The position numbers and the translations under genes are program-made. 64,000 nt of DNA from Ctena decussata (lineage: Eukaryota > Mollusca > Bivalvia > Lucinida > Lucinidae): contig OZ022511.1 in the NCBI GenBank assembly GCA_963989385.1, positions 26,716,503-26,780,502 of the forward strand. The letters run 5' to 3'. Under the pieces are notes generated by a model. The model had not been told where the DNA came from. It ran no database searches and worked only from the letters and a program-made list of their open reading frames with translations. This document shows, piece by piece, positions 10,858 through 23,202 of this stretch (its first letter is position 1; each line of letters opens with the position of its first letter).

Positions 10858-11529
10858 ACGTACCGGCTTTTGGAAGGGTACAGGAAGAACTCACAATTGC
10901 TTCATAAAAATAGCGAAACAAAACAATGTAGTTGGAATTGGGCGTGACAAGGCGTATGCACGTCATCAGGAAATTAAAAATATATTCTTTAGTTTCACAG
11001 CAGCAATTTCGTAAGGAACATCATGTTTACTTTTGCAAACTTCCGTTTTCCATTTGCGTGGTTGGTCAACAAGCAATTTGATTACATGCGTGTGTTGGGT
11101 CCGAAATAGACACTTCTTCCAATTTGCACAGTTAACACCCATATGCTGAGCTTGTGTGTAAATGAGATTGTATTGTAGACAGACTTTAATTATCACTTCC
11201 ACATATTCGATATGGCTGAAATTCTGATGAATGGGCTTTGGAACCGCAAGTCCTTTAACTTAGTTTTACATAAATTTAAGTTTTCTATAGCAAAAAATGA
11301 CAAAAAGTTAGCATTGTGGTGCATTTAGAATGAAACAGTTGTGAGATAAAAAAAGTAAACTTTTAAGGTTTTCCTTAGCCTAATGGCACAGGAACAGTGC
11401 GGTTTGAAGCTTACTAGTTCTTGGACATAGCATTTGAAAGGTGGAGTCCATCCCCCGCTTTTCGTTGCCATTCAAAAAAGGTACCCATTTACTGCTGATT
11501 GAAAGGTGAGTTTTCCAATCGCCTACAGG

Positions 11530-11671
11530 CCCCGAGGTTATAAAACTTGAGTACATTCTCAAACACAAAATAAAGCACACTGATTGGCTGCTTCCGAGCA
11601 CATGCTCAGAAGCAGCCAATCAGTGTGCTTTATTTTGAGTTTGACATTATTCTCAAGTTTTATAACCTCGA
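11530..11671. repeat. ~140-bp palindrome
   Basis: Arms ccgaggttataaaacttgag... and inverse, with inner cacactgattggctgcttc / inverse and a ~10-bp loop. It lies in gene A intron 2. Confidence 0.8.
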
Positions 11672-12161
11672 ACCCAGGTCCAAACTTGTCTCGAACCCAC
11701 AACCTTCTGCACAATAACTGAGCGTCTATAACCACAAAACCACGGCGCCTCTGTGTAATATAAACTAGATTAAAAAATGTTATTTTGATACATATACCTG
11801 TATGCATGTCATGAATTTGCATTTTTGTTTCTGCATAGCGATAGCTAGGGTATCATATGCATCAGTGACTTGTATTAGGACAATTTCAATCTAGATCATA
11901 CTTGCACTGATATATTTAGCCACTCAGTAGCTGAAACCTACATTGTTTATGTATAAGCGATAATATTGCAAATATTTTTTAGTATTTTTTGTTTTAATAA
12001 TTTGAAGTAAGAAAATAATCCTTTAGGTACATGTATCCAGTAGCAAGTTCATTTTGAATATCTTGTATAAACAGTACATTTTATCATCAGTTCGTATGCA
12101 CTTCGTATATTTGTCCCTGAGTGTGTTACAAGGGCTTAGTTTCCTCTGGGATCAGACTTAC

Positions 12162-12182
12162 CGGATTCTCCAGAATAGCTCC
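12162..12182 (-). CDS. Gene A exon 2: 21-bp microexon
   Basis: The microexon lies between an acceptor TTGTTTCAG and a donor GTAAGT. It enters in phase 1 and leaves in phase 1. With its neighbours it encodes W-S-Y-S-G-E-S-G, which is the conserved start of alpha-CA domains (family motif W-x-Y-x-G). Both the reading frame and the motif depend on it, so it is well supported in spite of its size. It sits 1.9 kb upstream of exon 3 and 17.9 kb downstream of exon 1. Confidence 0.85.
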
Positions 12183-12243
12183 CTGAAACAAGAATGATTA
12201 TACAAAATATATACTTAAACATGTTCATGTGAACCAGCATGTA

Positions 12244-12482
12244 TAGGCTTAGTAAAGTTAGCAGAACAGCAGAACTAAATGGTAAAATTAGCAGAACAAC
12301 AAAATGGCAGAATGAAATGGTAAAATTAGCAGAACAGCAGAATGACAGAATGAAATGGTAACGTCAGCAGAACAGCAGAACGAATTGGTAAAAATATCAG
12401 AACAGCAGAATGGCAGACACGACGAAATGTTAAAGTTAGCAGGACAGCAGAATTGCAGAACGAAACGGTAAAGTTGGACTTT
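12244..12482. repeat. Imperfect tandem repeat of AGCAGAACAGCAGAAT
   Basis: Five to six loose units of about 40 bp (gtaaaattagcagaacagcagaatg). It leads straight into the forward ~280-bp array. Confidence 0.7.
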
Positions 12483-12483
12483 T

Positions 12484-14110
12484 TATTCTACTCATTCTGC
12501 TAGCAGAACAGCAGTATAAAACTTTTGTCAGAATTATGTTCTAATGCAACCAGCAGGAGAGCACACTCAAGCCATGCATGGAAAACATTTCCCTCCCGGT
12601 CAGTCTTCAACTAGCAAGAAAAAAAAATCGATGAATTTGTTGGAGAAATAAATCATTACATCATTTTCTTTTGTTACCAGCAGGTGGGTAGACTCGCGTC
12701 ATGCAAGAAAATCATGTACATCCTCGTCCGAGTTTAAAGGTAGGTTTCTGTACTTTGGAATGCATCATAATCTTGATGAACTTTCATCCAAGTTGTTGGA
12801 AAGCACTTGTAAAAAGGAATTAATAAGTTTCACTAAAAAAGTAAATAAAAAAATATTAGAAAAGTTGTTTTGCAAGGGATTTCCTAACTCTGCTTCGCAC
12901 ACCAGTTAGCGGTATTTTTAGTTCGCGCCAAAAATAGAAAACGCAGCTGATGTCATGCTGCATTGCATTTTGGGATAGTTTTAACCCATCCGCCCTTCCA
13001 GGACCTCTAAGAGAGCTCACTTTAAGGGAAAATTGACCTTTGGAGAATGGCATCAGAAATCGCGCACTTATAGACATAATAAACAAAGTTATTTTTAGAA
13101 CTGGAATTCCAACGAAAGAAAATAAAGCAAAAGGGAAAACGACTATTTTCTTCAACATCTGACGAGTTTCTCAGTAGAAACAAATTCAGAAAAATAAGAT
13201 AATTCAATACTGCTCAGAAAAAGACGAAATTATTTTGTGGACATAATTGACATCGCTAGCCCAGGAACCTACCTTTAACTAGGAAAAATAAACTTTGAAT
13301 TTTTCGTTCTGCCTATTCTGCTCATTCTGCTAGCAGAACAGCAGGATGAAAAAGTTTCTCGGAATTATGTTCTAATGCAACCAACAGGAGGGCACACTCA
13401 AGCCATGCATGAAAAACATTTATCTCCTGTTCAGGCTTCAACTAGCAAGGAAAATCGACAAATTTGTTGAAGACACAAACATTTTATAATCATAATTTAG
13501 TGTTACTAGCTGGTTGGCAGACTCGGGTCATGCATGGAAATCGTATTTCTTACCATTTGAGTTTATCTAGCAAAAATAAACTTGGAAATTTTCGTCTGCC
13601 CAATCTCCTAGCAGAACAACAGAATGAAAAAGTTTGTCGGAATTATGTTCTAATGTTCTAATGCAACCAGCAGGAGGGTGCATGCAAGCCATGCACGAAA
13701 AACATTTCCTTCCTGGCCAATGCTTCAACAAGCAAGGAAACATCGATAAATTTCTTGACGAAAAATCATTTATCATCATATTCTTGTATTACCAGCGGGT
13801 GGGCAGACTCGGGTCATGGATGGTAATCATGTTTATCCTCGCCCGACTTTAAGAAGTAAATACTAAACTTGGAATATTTCGTTCTGCCCAGTCTATTCTG
13901 CTAACAGAACAGCAGTATTAAAAAGTTTGTCGAAATCATGTTTTATGCAACCAGCAGGAGGGCACACTCAAGCCATGCATGAAAAACATTTCTCTCCTGG
14001 TTAGGCTTCAACTAGCTAGGAAAAATCAACAAATTTGTTGAAGACAAAAAAATGTTATCATCATATTCTGTTGCTACCAGCAGGTAGGCAGACTCGAGTC
14101 GCGCATGGGT
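12484..14110 (+). repeat. Array of ~280-bp units, forward orientation
   Basis: Four units, each with gttctaatgcaaccagcagg, ttcaactagcaagg, accagcaggtgggcagactc and a ctgctagcagaacagcag junction. The first unit is split by the insertion at 12738-13274. The same unit occurs inverted at 28573-29720. Both arrays lie in gene A intron 1. Confidence 0.8.
12738..13274. mobile_element. TTAA-flanked inverted-repeat element inserted in the array
   Basis: The inserted block begins aggtaggtttctg and ends caggaacctacct, with TTAA on each side (12734-12737 and 13275-13278). Sister units read gagtttaactag at the same place, which is the empty site. TTAA duplication is the mark of piggyBac-type insertion. 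No transposase frame is seen in its 537 bp. Confidence 0.75.
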
Positions 14111-14144
14111 GCGCAGACTGTTTAGCGTCTTTGTTGAACGCAAA

Positions 14145-14180
14145 TGCAAAAAGCATGTATTGTCATGTCGGGGCTCATAT
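14145..14180. mobile_element. Possible end fragment of the GAGCCGCGAC family
   Basis: gcatgtattgtcatgtcggggctcatat resembles the right end of the family. It abuts the forward array. Confidence 0.35.
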
Positions 14181-14466
14181 GTAATTGCATGTTTTATTGC
14201 ATCCAACGTCGCGTTACTTGTGGATTAGCAGCACATCATGTGTTCTTCATCCAAGGTTTCATGTCTGTAAATTCGCTGGTTCGGCCCCAAGCCATGACAC
14301 AATAGTAAAAGATATTTTACAGGACGACATGTACTAAATGAAAAAAGAAACGAAATTTTAACGTTGAACGCCTATATTTAATTAAAATGCAATTTCAGAA
14401 TCACATTTTATGTCCTTTGATTTATTTTTTCATTTGACAGTGAGGACCGATTGCACGAAACTATTT

Positions 14467-14700
14467 GAGCCGCGACGCGAGAAAACCAACAAAGTGGTTG
14501 TGCTCCCAGCGCAGACTCAGATCAGCCTGGGCATCCGCCCAGTCTGATCAGAGTCTTCGCTGTGCGCATGGAGGTAGCTTAGACCCTAAGCTACCCTTTA
14601 AGCACTTAACGAAGTCTGATCGGACTAGGCGGATGCCCAGACTGAACTGAGTCTTCGCTGGGCGCACAACCACTTTGTTGGTTTTCTCGTGTCGCGGCTC
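14467..14700. mobile_element. Foldback MITE, GAGCCGCGAC family, copy 5
   Basis: Full-length copy in gene A intron 1. Flanks are tattt and tttta. Confidence 0.88.
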
Positions 14701-14728
14701 TTTTAATTTATCCCTCCACTGAGGCTTA

Positions 14729-14826
14729 TCCTGGGATAGTTAACACGTACTGAGTACTAAAGTGGATTGTAGAAAAGAAGTTTCAACAGGGAATAGCTAT
14801 CCTCGGGATAGTTATCCTAGGATAAG
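14729..14826. repeat. Small inverted repeat
   Basis: tatcctgggatagttaac faces gggatagttatcctaggata; the arms are short and imperfect. Confidence 0.4.
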
Positions 14827-15660
14827 AGCAAGGTTAGCCCAGATGAAATTGTTGACGCAATTTGTCTCATATCACCTTTGTTGCCATTGGTAATTGAGTT
14901 AAACAATGCTACCAGGTTGTATAGCAGCTGTCCCTGCTAAAAATAATGCATTGCTCTTGCATAGGTGTGAAAGAAAAGAATAGCCCATAGTACAAGAATG
15001 TTTTTTTTTTTTGGCATTCAGAGTCTTGATTCACAGTTGCGTATAGCGATATATTATTCCTCAGCATCAATGAACTCAACACATTTTGCTCCAAAACATG
15101 GGTCATACCGTATCCACATCATATATGTCTTATTTTGAAATGTTTCATTATGCCTATGATAACAAATGCTGTGAGTTTATCAAAAACAAAATACACTTTA
15201 TAAATTTCAGTTTACAGAAAGTCGTTGTTGTTGGATTTTGCTACAGAAAGACCCCATAGCTCTGTCCGTGGTAAAATGCATAAAATAGTCTATCATGAGA
15301 TTCTCAGTACAGTTTTGTCATTATAAATGACAGTTATAAGCCAACTTTTAACAATAAAACGTCCCTGAGTTTCACATAAAAAGGTTTATCAATTAAGTGG
15401 GTCATTTTAATTGGGAAAAAAGATAAATGGTAAAAATAGAATGTACAAGCCTGGGACCCATTCTTTGTCCCACTTTTGTTTACATTGCTCAACAGAGAAC
15501 CAGAACGAGGGCATAGCGTTTTATGTAGAAATTTATCATATTTCCCAAAAATTGTTCCCCTTTCCTTTTTGCCAGGCAAATAGCTCAACAGATGCACATC
15601 AATCCACATTGTATCGCTAGACGTGCAGGTAGTACTGCCTATCATTATGATTTGTGTTTA

Positions 15661-17076
15661 GAACAAGAAATGTTACAGCATGTAACAAATGGCCCCAAAG
15701 GCCCTCTAAACTGACCGTTGAGTCCAGTTTTTTACTTTAACTGTGGGCATGGGTCCTGAGTCTCCATTTCCTTTTATTTGCTGTGATGTTCAAATGCATT
15801 TCAGAAGTAGAACTCTTTTCATGGGGACATAATTCCACCACTAACCAAACTGTCAAATCCTTGGGTGTGAAATTCTATATAAATCTCGCATCTGGCATTA
15901 CTTATCACTATGCTTTACCTTTCTATTGAGTTTGATCATACTCGCTTCAGCGGTTTTGCCTAGTCATGGAGACATGGCCTGACCTTTGATCCCTTACTGT
16001 GACCTTGACTTTGGGTGTTGGAGCTTACATCTTCAGCATGACGTATCCTCTCATCATGTTTACCTTTCTGTGAAATCGGATCAAAATTGCTTTAGCTATT
16101 TTCCAGTAGGTATACAAAAACATGATGTCTTACCCCTGATTGCGACAATGACCTTGGGCATTGGGTCCTAAATTTTGCAAAAAAACCCCAAACAAAACAC
16201 ATTTATAATGTTTTACCCTTCTATGAAGTTTGGTGAAATGTGCTTCAGCAGATTCAAGTCAGTCAGGTCAAAGACATGATTTGACCTCTGAACCCTGACT
16301 GTGACCCTAACCTTGGGAAATGAACTTTAATTTTGTTTGTGACATACCATCTCATTTTTTGTACCTTTTCATGAAGTTAAATCAATTTGCTTCCATAGTT
16401 TTGAAGTCAATGAGGAGAAACAGCATGGCCTGTTACTGCGACCTTGTCCTTGGGATGGGAACTTATGTCTTGTGCATAGCATACCTTCTCATTAGATTGT
16501 GTCTTTTTGTGAAGTTAAAAGAAGTTTGCTTTGGTACTTTTCTGAATAAATGCCAAGACATGATCTGACCTCTGATCCCATATTGTAACCTTGACCTTGG
16601 GTTTGGGAACATACATATAATGTGTGAATATATTCTCATTATAGTTTACCTTTTTTTTTATTAATTTTGCTTGAGCAGGTTTTAAGTTATTGCTGAAATA
16701 AAATTTGACCTCTTGCTCCTGTCTGTGGCACTGACCATGAATGTGCGAACCCAAATCTTGCGTACATTTTCTTATTATGCTTTATCGTTCTTCGAAGTTT
16801 CATTAATTACTTCCGTAGTTTATAAGTTATTGCTGAGACACAATTTGAGACAAAATCTGACCTCTCACCTGATTGTTTACCCTTGACCTTAGGCGAAGGG
16901 ACCCAAATCTTGTATGCAACCCGCTGCCTTATTATGCTGCATCTTTCTGTGAAGTTTCATTAAATTTGCTTCAGTAGTTTTTTAAGTTATTGCTGGACAC
17001 GATTTGTAACGGATGACAAGGCAGATGGACAGTATGATTTTTAACATGCCGTCAAAAGTTCCTTTGGGGGCATAAA
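15661..17076. repeat. Decayed ~1.4-kb element of ~130-bp modules
   Basis: It opens with gttacagcatgtaacaaatggccccaaaggccc and closes with gccgtcaaaagttcctttgg. Between them are about nine diverged modules with tgaccttgaccttggg and ttctgtgaagtttgatc. No coding frame survives. Confidence 0.6.
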
Positions 17077-17976
17077 AATGGCAGACCTCTAATTACAAAA
17101 TCCTTTTTATTCTAGTTCCCTTTTGAACAAAAGCAAGACAATGATGGTATACTCACCTGTATATTATAGTAATGCTTAAAATACCGAAAGTAGGTCAATT
17201 TCGATAAGAAGGTCAATGCTGTTTTTTTTTCGATTTTAGTTGAAAGTTGGCCAATCAGGGTTATTACTGTGGCAAGCTGTTTAGAAATCTTACAATGATA
17301 CTTCAAGATAAAATATTTCATGAATTAATACCACTGGGAGGGCAATGAGACATTCAAATGCCAGCAAAATCCATCTGTGTGCTGAGAAATTGTAAGCCTT
17401 TAACTAACTACTGATTTTCTAAGGCCCGATTTCACGTCACAATTAATACTCAGATTAACAAGTTCGTGGTCTATTTACATGTAACCGTAAGGTGCAATGT
17501 AAAATTTTGGTGTTCCGAATGCTAATCCGTGTACTAAGAGCGACGTGAAATCGTGCCTAAGTCAGTTTCACGGAGAAGAATAGATAGATTGGTGACAAAC
17601 AATTTTATATTCTTTCCACAGTATTGTAATATTACCAGGATGATTGGAGGATAATAATGAAATGCTATGTATGTTAGAACCCCTTCGAGGGTTGAAAATA
17701 GCATTACATATATGTTATACGTTGGACCAGTATTTAACATCTACAGCAGTATTTACAAATTCCATCAGAGGGTCAATGTTAGATATAAAGACAGAGCTTT
17801 AAATATGCATGCCAAATTTTCAAGACCGAGTAACCTGATGCAGTGTTCCTACACCATGCCGATCCGGATGGATGCTGGACCATCGTTAATGAAACTCTGT
17901 TTTGTCAGACATGTCGGTTTTCGAATGATTATTTAAAAAAAAAAACAAATACATTGTACATCAGATCTTTGTATTT
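17077..17976. other. Intronic stretch without recognised features
   Basis: Gene A intron 1. Apart from a fragment of the third SINE type near 17630-17710, I see no exon-like or repeated structure. Confidence 0.5.
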
Positions 17977-18211
17977 GATCCGCAACACGACAAAACCAAC
18001 AATGTGGCTGTGCGGCCAGCACAGACTCAGATCAGTCCGGGAATCCTCCCAGTTTGATCAGAGTCATCGCTGTCCGCATGGAGGTAGCTTAGACCGTTAG
18101 CTCCCTCCGGGCAGTTAACGAAGAGTCTGATCACACTGGGTGGATGCCCAGGCTGATTTGAGTCTGCGCTGGGCGCACAACCACATTGTTGGTTTTCTCG
18201 TGTCGCGGCTC
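17977..18211. mobile_element. Foldback MITE, GAGCCGCGAC family, copy 6
   Basis: The left end is altered (gatccgcaac). ATTT is on both sides, a probable 4-bp duplication. Its right flank runs directly into the long inverted-repeat element at 18219. Confidence 0.85.
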
Positions 18212-18218
18212 ATTTAGT

Positions 18219-20318
18219 CACGGTATGTAGGCAAATTTACGTACACGAAAGTATTACTTACGAGACATTGCGGGAAACTGCGCGTGACAGGTAAACAACT
18301 TTAATTTCTGACCATTTTTTCTTGAATATATCTGCACTAACAAAATATTTTACGGATCTGTTTTTACAATGATATTGGGCATATTTCCTTCTACCTAGAA
18401 ACATATAGACGCTGAAGATACACTCACCGTGTTTAGCCTAATTTTGAGAAAAGCATGTATAGTCCGTTTGCTCCCAAGTGCAAACGGGGTTTTGCTTATT
18501 TTCTCGAAAACGATGAAAGTTTCATCAAATGTTCTAATGTCCTAATGATTCCTATAACTATACATAACAGAATACGGAAAGTCCAATTTTTTGGATGCTT
18601 TTGTAAAATATTTTCCATTGACAGTAATGCAAAAACTGAGCAGTTTCACTGAAGGACGTCGTATGCTTGTTAGAACAGCCAAAATATTGTTGATAGGCAA
18701 TAGCGTAAACTCGTTGTTTACTACAGGCGTGGGCGTATATGAATGAAATAGTAAAATGTATGCACCTGTCCGCACGCGTAATGCATAGTATCACTAGTCA
18801 GGTGATACTATGTTGTAAATAAATATTGAATTATTATATCATTTTGCGAGTAAAACTTGTATGTTTTAAAATTTGATAATATATGGGTGAAACAAAAAGT
18901 AGAAAAAATGGATTCAGAATAAAATTTCAATTAATTATGCAAATTTTTGTTCTAGGGATAGCATACATTGGTCACATGCTCTAACACGTAAAACTAAACG
19001 GGAATTCCAACAGCCAACTTTTACTCCCTTGTAATTAAGAGGTGAAAATGACATATTTTAGGACCTGTTTTGTATAGAAACTTTTTTATGCAATACGTCA
19101 CATTTCGGCAAAATTATGATTTTGTTATGTATAGGATGAAAATTAAGAATGAGCAATACTAAAATGTTCTACTTCTCACCAATTTTGAGAAAATATTGGG
19201 GATGCCGTTTGCATTTGGGAGCAAACGGACTATAGATTTTTGCATTTGTCTATTACTTCGCCGGAAGGCAGCATGTACAGTCTTTATTCCTTTATCGTTT
19301 GCAAAACTGATATCATCAGGGATTGCCTACTTAGTGCTCTTTACAACCACGGTTTAATCAGATTCCAGCTTTATACGTTTCAAGAATAAACAGCCATGTT
19401 TCACAGGAGGGGTCTACCTTTTCGCATTTACGACCATCTCAAGATTCCTTTTAAACATTTACTACCATCTGTGGAACAAAACACAAAGCTTGACACGACC
19501 ATCGACAAAAGTTTTGGATGATATCGTACATATTGGAAGTTTTGCATTCAATCATGTTTTCTCTGCAATCTAGATATGCAGTCAAGCGTTACAAAACACT
19601 GTTTTACCGAAATACCATGCCAAACATAGTTATAAGACGATCGAATAGCTTTCGAGTGAGGTTTTATTTGTATTAAAGGGAGGATTAGGCTTATTTTAGT
19701 CATGAAAGTTCGGCAAGACTGTCTTGGAACGCTTTACTGCATATCTAGATTGAGAAGACGTGATTTAATGCAAACTTTCTGATACAGATGATTTCATACC
19801 AAAGTTTTGTCGATGGTCGTGTCAAGATTCGTGTTTATGTTGCGCAGATGGTCGTAAATGTTTCAAAGGAATGCTGAGATGGTCGTATATGCGAAAAGGT
19901 AGACCCCTCCTGTGGAACATGACTGTTTATTCTTGTACTGTATAAAGTTGGAATCTGACATAACCGTGGTTGTAAAGAGCACTAAATAGGCCACCCACGG
20001 ATGGGTTCAGTTTTGCAAATGATAAAGGAATAAAGAAATTAAATGCTGCTTCCTGGCGAAAAATGCAAAATCTACATGTTTTTCTCAAAATCAGGATTAA
20101 CACGGTGAGTGTACCTTCAGCGTCTAAACGTTACTAGATACATGTAGGACGAAATATGCCCAATATCACTGTAAAAACAGATCTGTAAAATATCAAGTCA
20201 GTGCAGATGTATTCAAGAAAAACTGTCAGAATAAAATGTTGTTTACTTGTCAAGCGCAGTTTCCCGCAATGTCTCGTAAGTAATACTTTCGTGTACGTAA
20301 ATTTGCCTACATACCGTG
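18219..20318. mobile_element. 2.1-kb long inverted-repeat element
   Basis: Ends cacggtatgtaggcaaattt / aaatttgcctacataccgtg are perfect inverses, and similarity runs for about 600 bp on each side (right arm about 19720-20318). The left arm is interrupted by a separate element at 18459-19233. No protein is encoded. The layout suits a foldback-type nonautonomous DNA transposon. Confidence 0.8.
18459..19233. mobile_element. 775-bp TA-flanked inverted-repeat element nested in the larger one
   Basis: Ends tagtccgtttgctcccaa / ttgggagcaaacggacta are inverted repeats of about 26 bp with TATA context on both sides, fitting a Tc1/mariner-like TA target. Outside it, the arm of the host element resumes (catgta ... 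gatttttgcatttg). Confidence 0.75.
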
Positions 20319-20329
20319 TTAGTGTTTGG

Positions 20330-21440
20330 GACGGGAAACATGAAAGACAAATATCCATGTTCTGAATACCTGTACGGAATTGTCCAGCAGGACAGTAGCA
20401 GTATTCCTGCAGTAATTGTAACAGGATTCTTGGCAGGAATCTGGACATGAAAAAGTTTCCCAATAGGTTTTCCACGTGAACTTTTCACTATAATATAAAA
20501 TTCCCTACAGGATTCCAGCAGGACTCAGTGTGGAATATTAAGTGAAATATTTAAATTAGCAGGAATTCAGGCAGGAATTCAGGCAGGATTCCCACAAGGA
20601 ATATTCAAATGAGCAGTATTCTCACAGTAAAATTTGAAATTCCTGGCAGGAATCCTGCCAGGAATATGGACCGGATTGTTGGCATGAATTTGGTTGTGTT
20701 GCATATTACACAAAGACCTTGACATACTTTTTCAACATGCTATTTAAAACTTTCACAGACACAGTGGCTTTATAAAACACAACAGAACACATGTCTGGTC
20801 AATCTCTTGGGTATTATGATTATATTATAGACATGGATCAGTACTGACATTGCTCTTTAACACAATTTCATGACAGAAAGTAATTCTGTTACCACCTCAC
20901 ATATATTGAACTCATTTTCATTTTTATGTCCAGGGATGTGGGTGGGGTACATGAAATTGAGTATAAATTGAATATTTTACCCCTAAACTAAAATCTGCCT
21001 TTAGAAATGTATGCATTAATGATACAAAAAAAATATTAAACTTACATTCTCTTCATACTAGCTATTATTAATTCATCCTTCAAATAACACAGAAAACCTT
21101 TTAATATGTTTAGTACAAACAAACAGCATGGCCAGTCTTCAAGTTGAATTTATCACTTATGATTCCCTGTGTAGTTGAAGTGTACCGCCAAAAGCTTTAT
21201 GCTAGATTCAATTAATTTTGCAAAATTTTCAGCTCTGTTTTCCTGCTATGATTCATGGCATGAATTTTTCAAAAATTCCTGCTGGAATCTTGAGTGGACT
21301 TTTTATCATTTTCCACATACTGTTATAATTCAGTCTGAAAATGAAATTCCTGTCAATGTCCAGCAGGACTCCTGCTGTAATCATGTCAGAATTTTCGTAC
21401 GGGTATTGTCTTGTGTCTGAGAATTTGATTCCGAAGTTAT
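20330..21440. mobile_element. Element rich in CAGGAATTCC-type motifs
   Basis: aatacctgtacggaattgtcc near 20370 is mirrored by ttttcgtacgggtattgtc near 21400. Many caggaattc / ggaatcctgc blocks lie at 20470-20690 and 21260-21390. The boundaries are approximate. Confidence 0.5.
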
Positions 21441-21559
21441 ATTTTTGTCTCATTGTTTGTATTCATTATTTTATTTATTTTCTCATGAATTTTTTATACA
21501 TCGCCACGTGGAATTTGCGCATATTTCTTCCAGTACATTCTGCAACTTTGACATAAAAA

Positions 21560-21840
21560 GGTCTTAAACTAGCCCCTTGGCAGGTTTAAATATTCAGTAG
21601 ATGACGGATAGATTAACACCAAGGTTAAGCTAAAATAGTTTTGTGCAATCTAAAAAATTAATCCTTTAACCAGAGGACAGTTAAACCAGTTTTGTGCAAT
21701 CCGTCTGCGTTAAACCTTCACTTAACCCTGGAGTTAATTTAAACTTCAATTGAGCAATCCAAAATCCTTAAACCTGGGGATAAACCCAGGATTACATGTA
21801 ACTCTTAAACTAGCTTTGTGCAATCGGCCCTTAGAGTTTA
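21560..21840. repeat. Decayed element with repeated TTTTGTGCAATC motif
   Basis: agttttgtgcaatc recurs at about 21638, 21690 and 21815, among taaacc / ggttta inverted blocks. Probably an old foldback MITE. Confidence 0.45.
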
Positions 21841-21961
21841 ACTGTCCACTGAAAAAATGTCCAAGGACATAAAATGTGATTTTAAATTTGGTTTATTTCA
21901 AGAAACATAAGTGTTGAAAGTTAAAATTGCATTTCTTTCTTTCATTAGTATTACAAGACAC

Positions 21962-22068
21962 CAAGCATGCACATGACGTCGTAATGATGTCGAAATGGGG
22001 TCGATGCGACTCCACCATGCCACATCGACGTCAATACAACGTCATTTCGATGCCATGTGCTTGCTGGG
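21962..22068. mobile_element. GACGTC-rich element, copy 2
   Basis: Same layout: caagcatgcacatgacgtcg ... ccatgtgcttgctgg. Confidence 0.7.
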
Positions 22069-22081
22069 CAGTGAAGTATTT

Positions 22082-22178
22082 CCCAGAGGACACATGACGC
22101 CAGAATTACGTCGATGTAATGACATCGGGTTGCTTCGACGTCAATGCGACGTCATTATAACGTTGTGTGCCTGCTGGG
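22082..22178. mobile_element. GACGTC-rich element, copy 3
   Basis: cccagaggacacatgacg ... gttgtgtgcctgctggg, 14 bp from copy 2, so the two form a close pair. Confidence 0.7.
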
Positions 22179-22242
22179 TAGTGTGTATCAATGTGAAGAT
22201 CTGTTCCGTCTCTTTGAGCTTTTCATTAGGTATCTGTTTTAT

Positions 22243-22402
22243 TTAAGAATTAAAATTTAATTTTTCAGCGCTCATCGTGTGATGAAGCCAGTGGGCGGAG
22301 CTAGATTCCATGAAGCGCAAAGCGCTTTTTGTAGAATTTTAGCGACGACCACAGGCTTCTTCACACGATGAACGCTGAAAATCAAATTTTTATTCTTATA
22401 TT
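22243..22402. repeat. Hairpin element, copy 1
   Basis: Inverted arms aagaattaaaatttaatttt / inverse and cagcgctcatcgtgtgatga / inverse. A partial copy is at 48440-48540. Confidence 0.7.
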
Positions 22403-23032
22403 TACACTTTATTTGTGAACCTCTCTGTGCCGTTTTCGTGGTAATTTGGTGTAGAAAAGGCAAAATATGGGTCGACGAAAATTTAGTAACGACGTGTTCG
22501 GCCACGACGTTAAACAGCCGTCGCCCTGACGTGGCGTCAGTCGAACGTTACTAGAACCAGTCAAGACGTTTGTTTACATACGACGTCGCTTGACGACAAC
22601 GTCACATGGTCAATTGTCCTTCATCGGTGTATGAAGCTAGTTGCTCTAATGGGTTCACCTATGGGAAGTCAGTGGCAAGTGTAAATATTATATACCTAAG
22701 AATGATTTACCCTTTGAACTGCCTGTTTTCTGACCAACTGATACAGACAGCCGTATCAATCTGACGTTTTCTGAATCTTTATCACTATCCCTTAAAAAGA
22801 GGCTTTTTCTGAGTTCCAGCTTCAGGCGCGTCATTTGTTAACGTGCATCGTAGAAATGAGAACCAGAGAAATGGGACTAGTGACTTAATATCAACAAACA
22901 CGTCAAACGGCGCGAAACAAAAGTTCAGTCGATAGCGTTTGTCTCACGACTAGCTACATGCCTCTGCCGCGCAGGTTCGAATCCGGGTCGATGGATTAGG
23001 GCTGTCAAGTATGAATGGTATGCTATTCCCTT

Positions 23033-23202
23033 AGGTATTATTATAACAGTAATTTTATCCGGCGCACTGTATCACGTCTCGTGGATGAGCTAATACCATC
23101 GGATCACCTTCAACGCAAAGGTCTCGGGTGATCCGATGGTATAAGCTCATCCACTTGACGTGATACACTACGCAAGATCAAGTTACTATTTTAATAATGT
23201 GT
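23033..23202. repeat. ~170-bp palindrome
   Basis: gtatcacgtctcgtggatga and ataccatcggatcacc pair with their inverses after an ~18-bp loop; the outer arms are imperfect. Confidence 0.7.

Noticed and set aside
12856..13158. 100-codon minus-strand frame inside the TTAA-flanked element
   Set aside because: No transposase motif; composition is that of AT-rich noncoding DNA.
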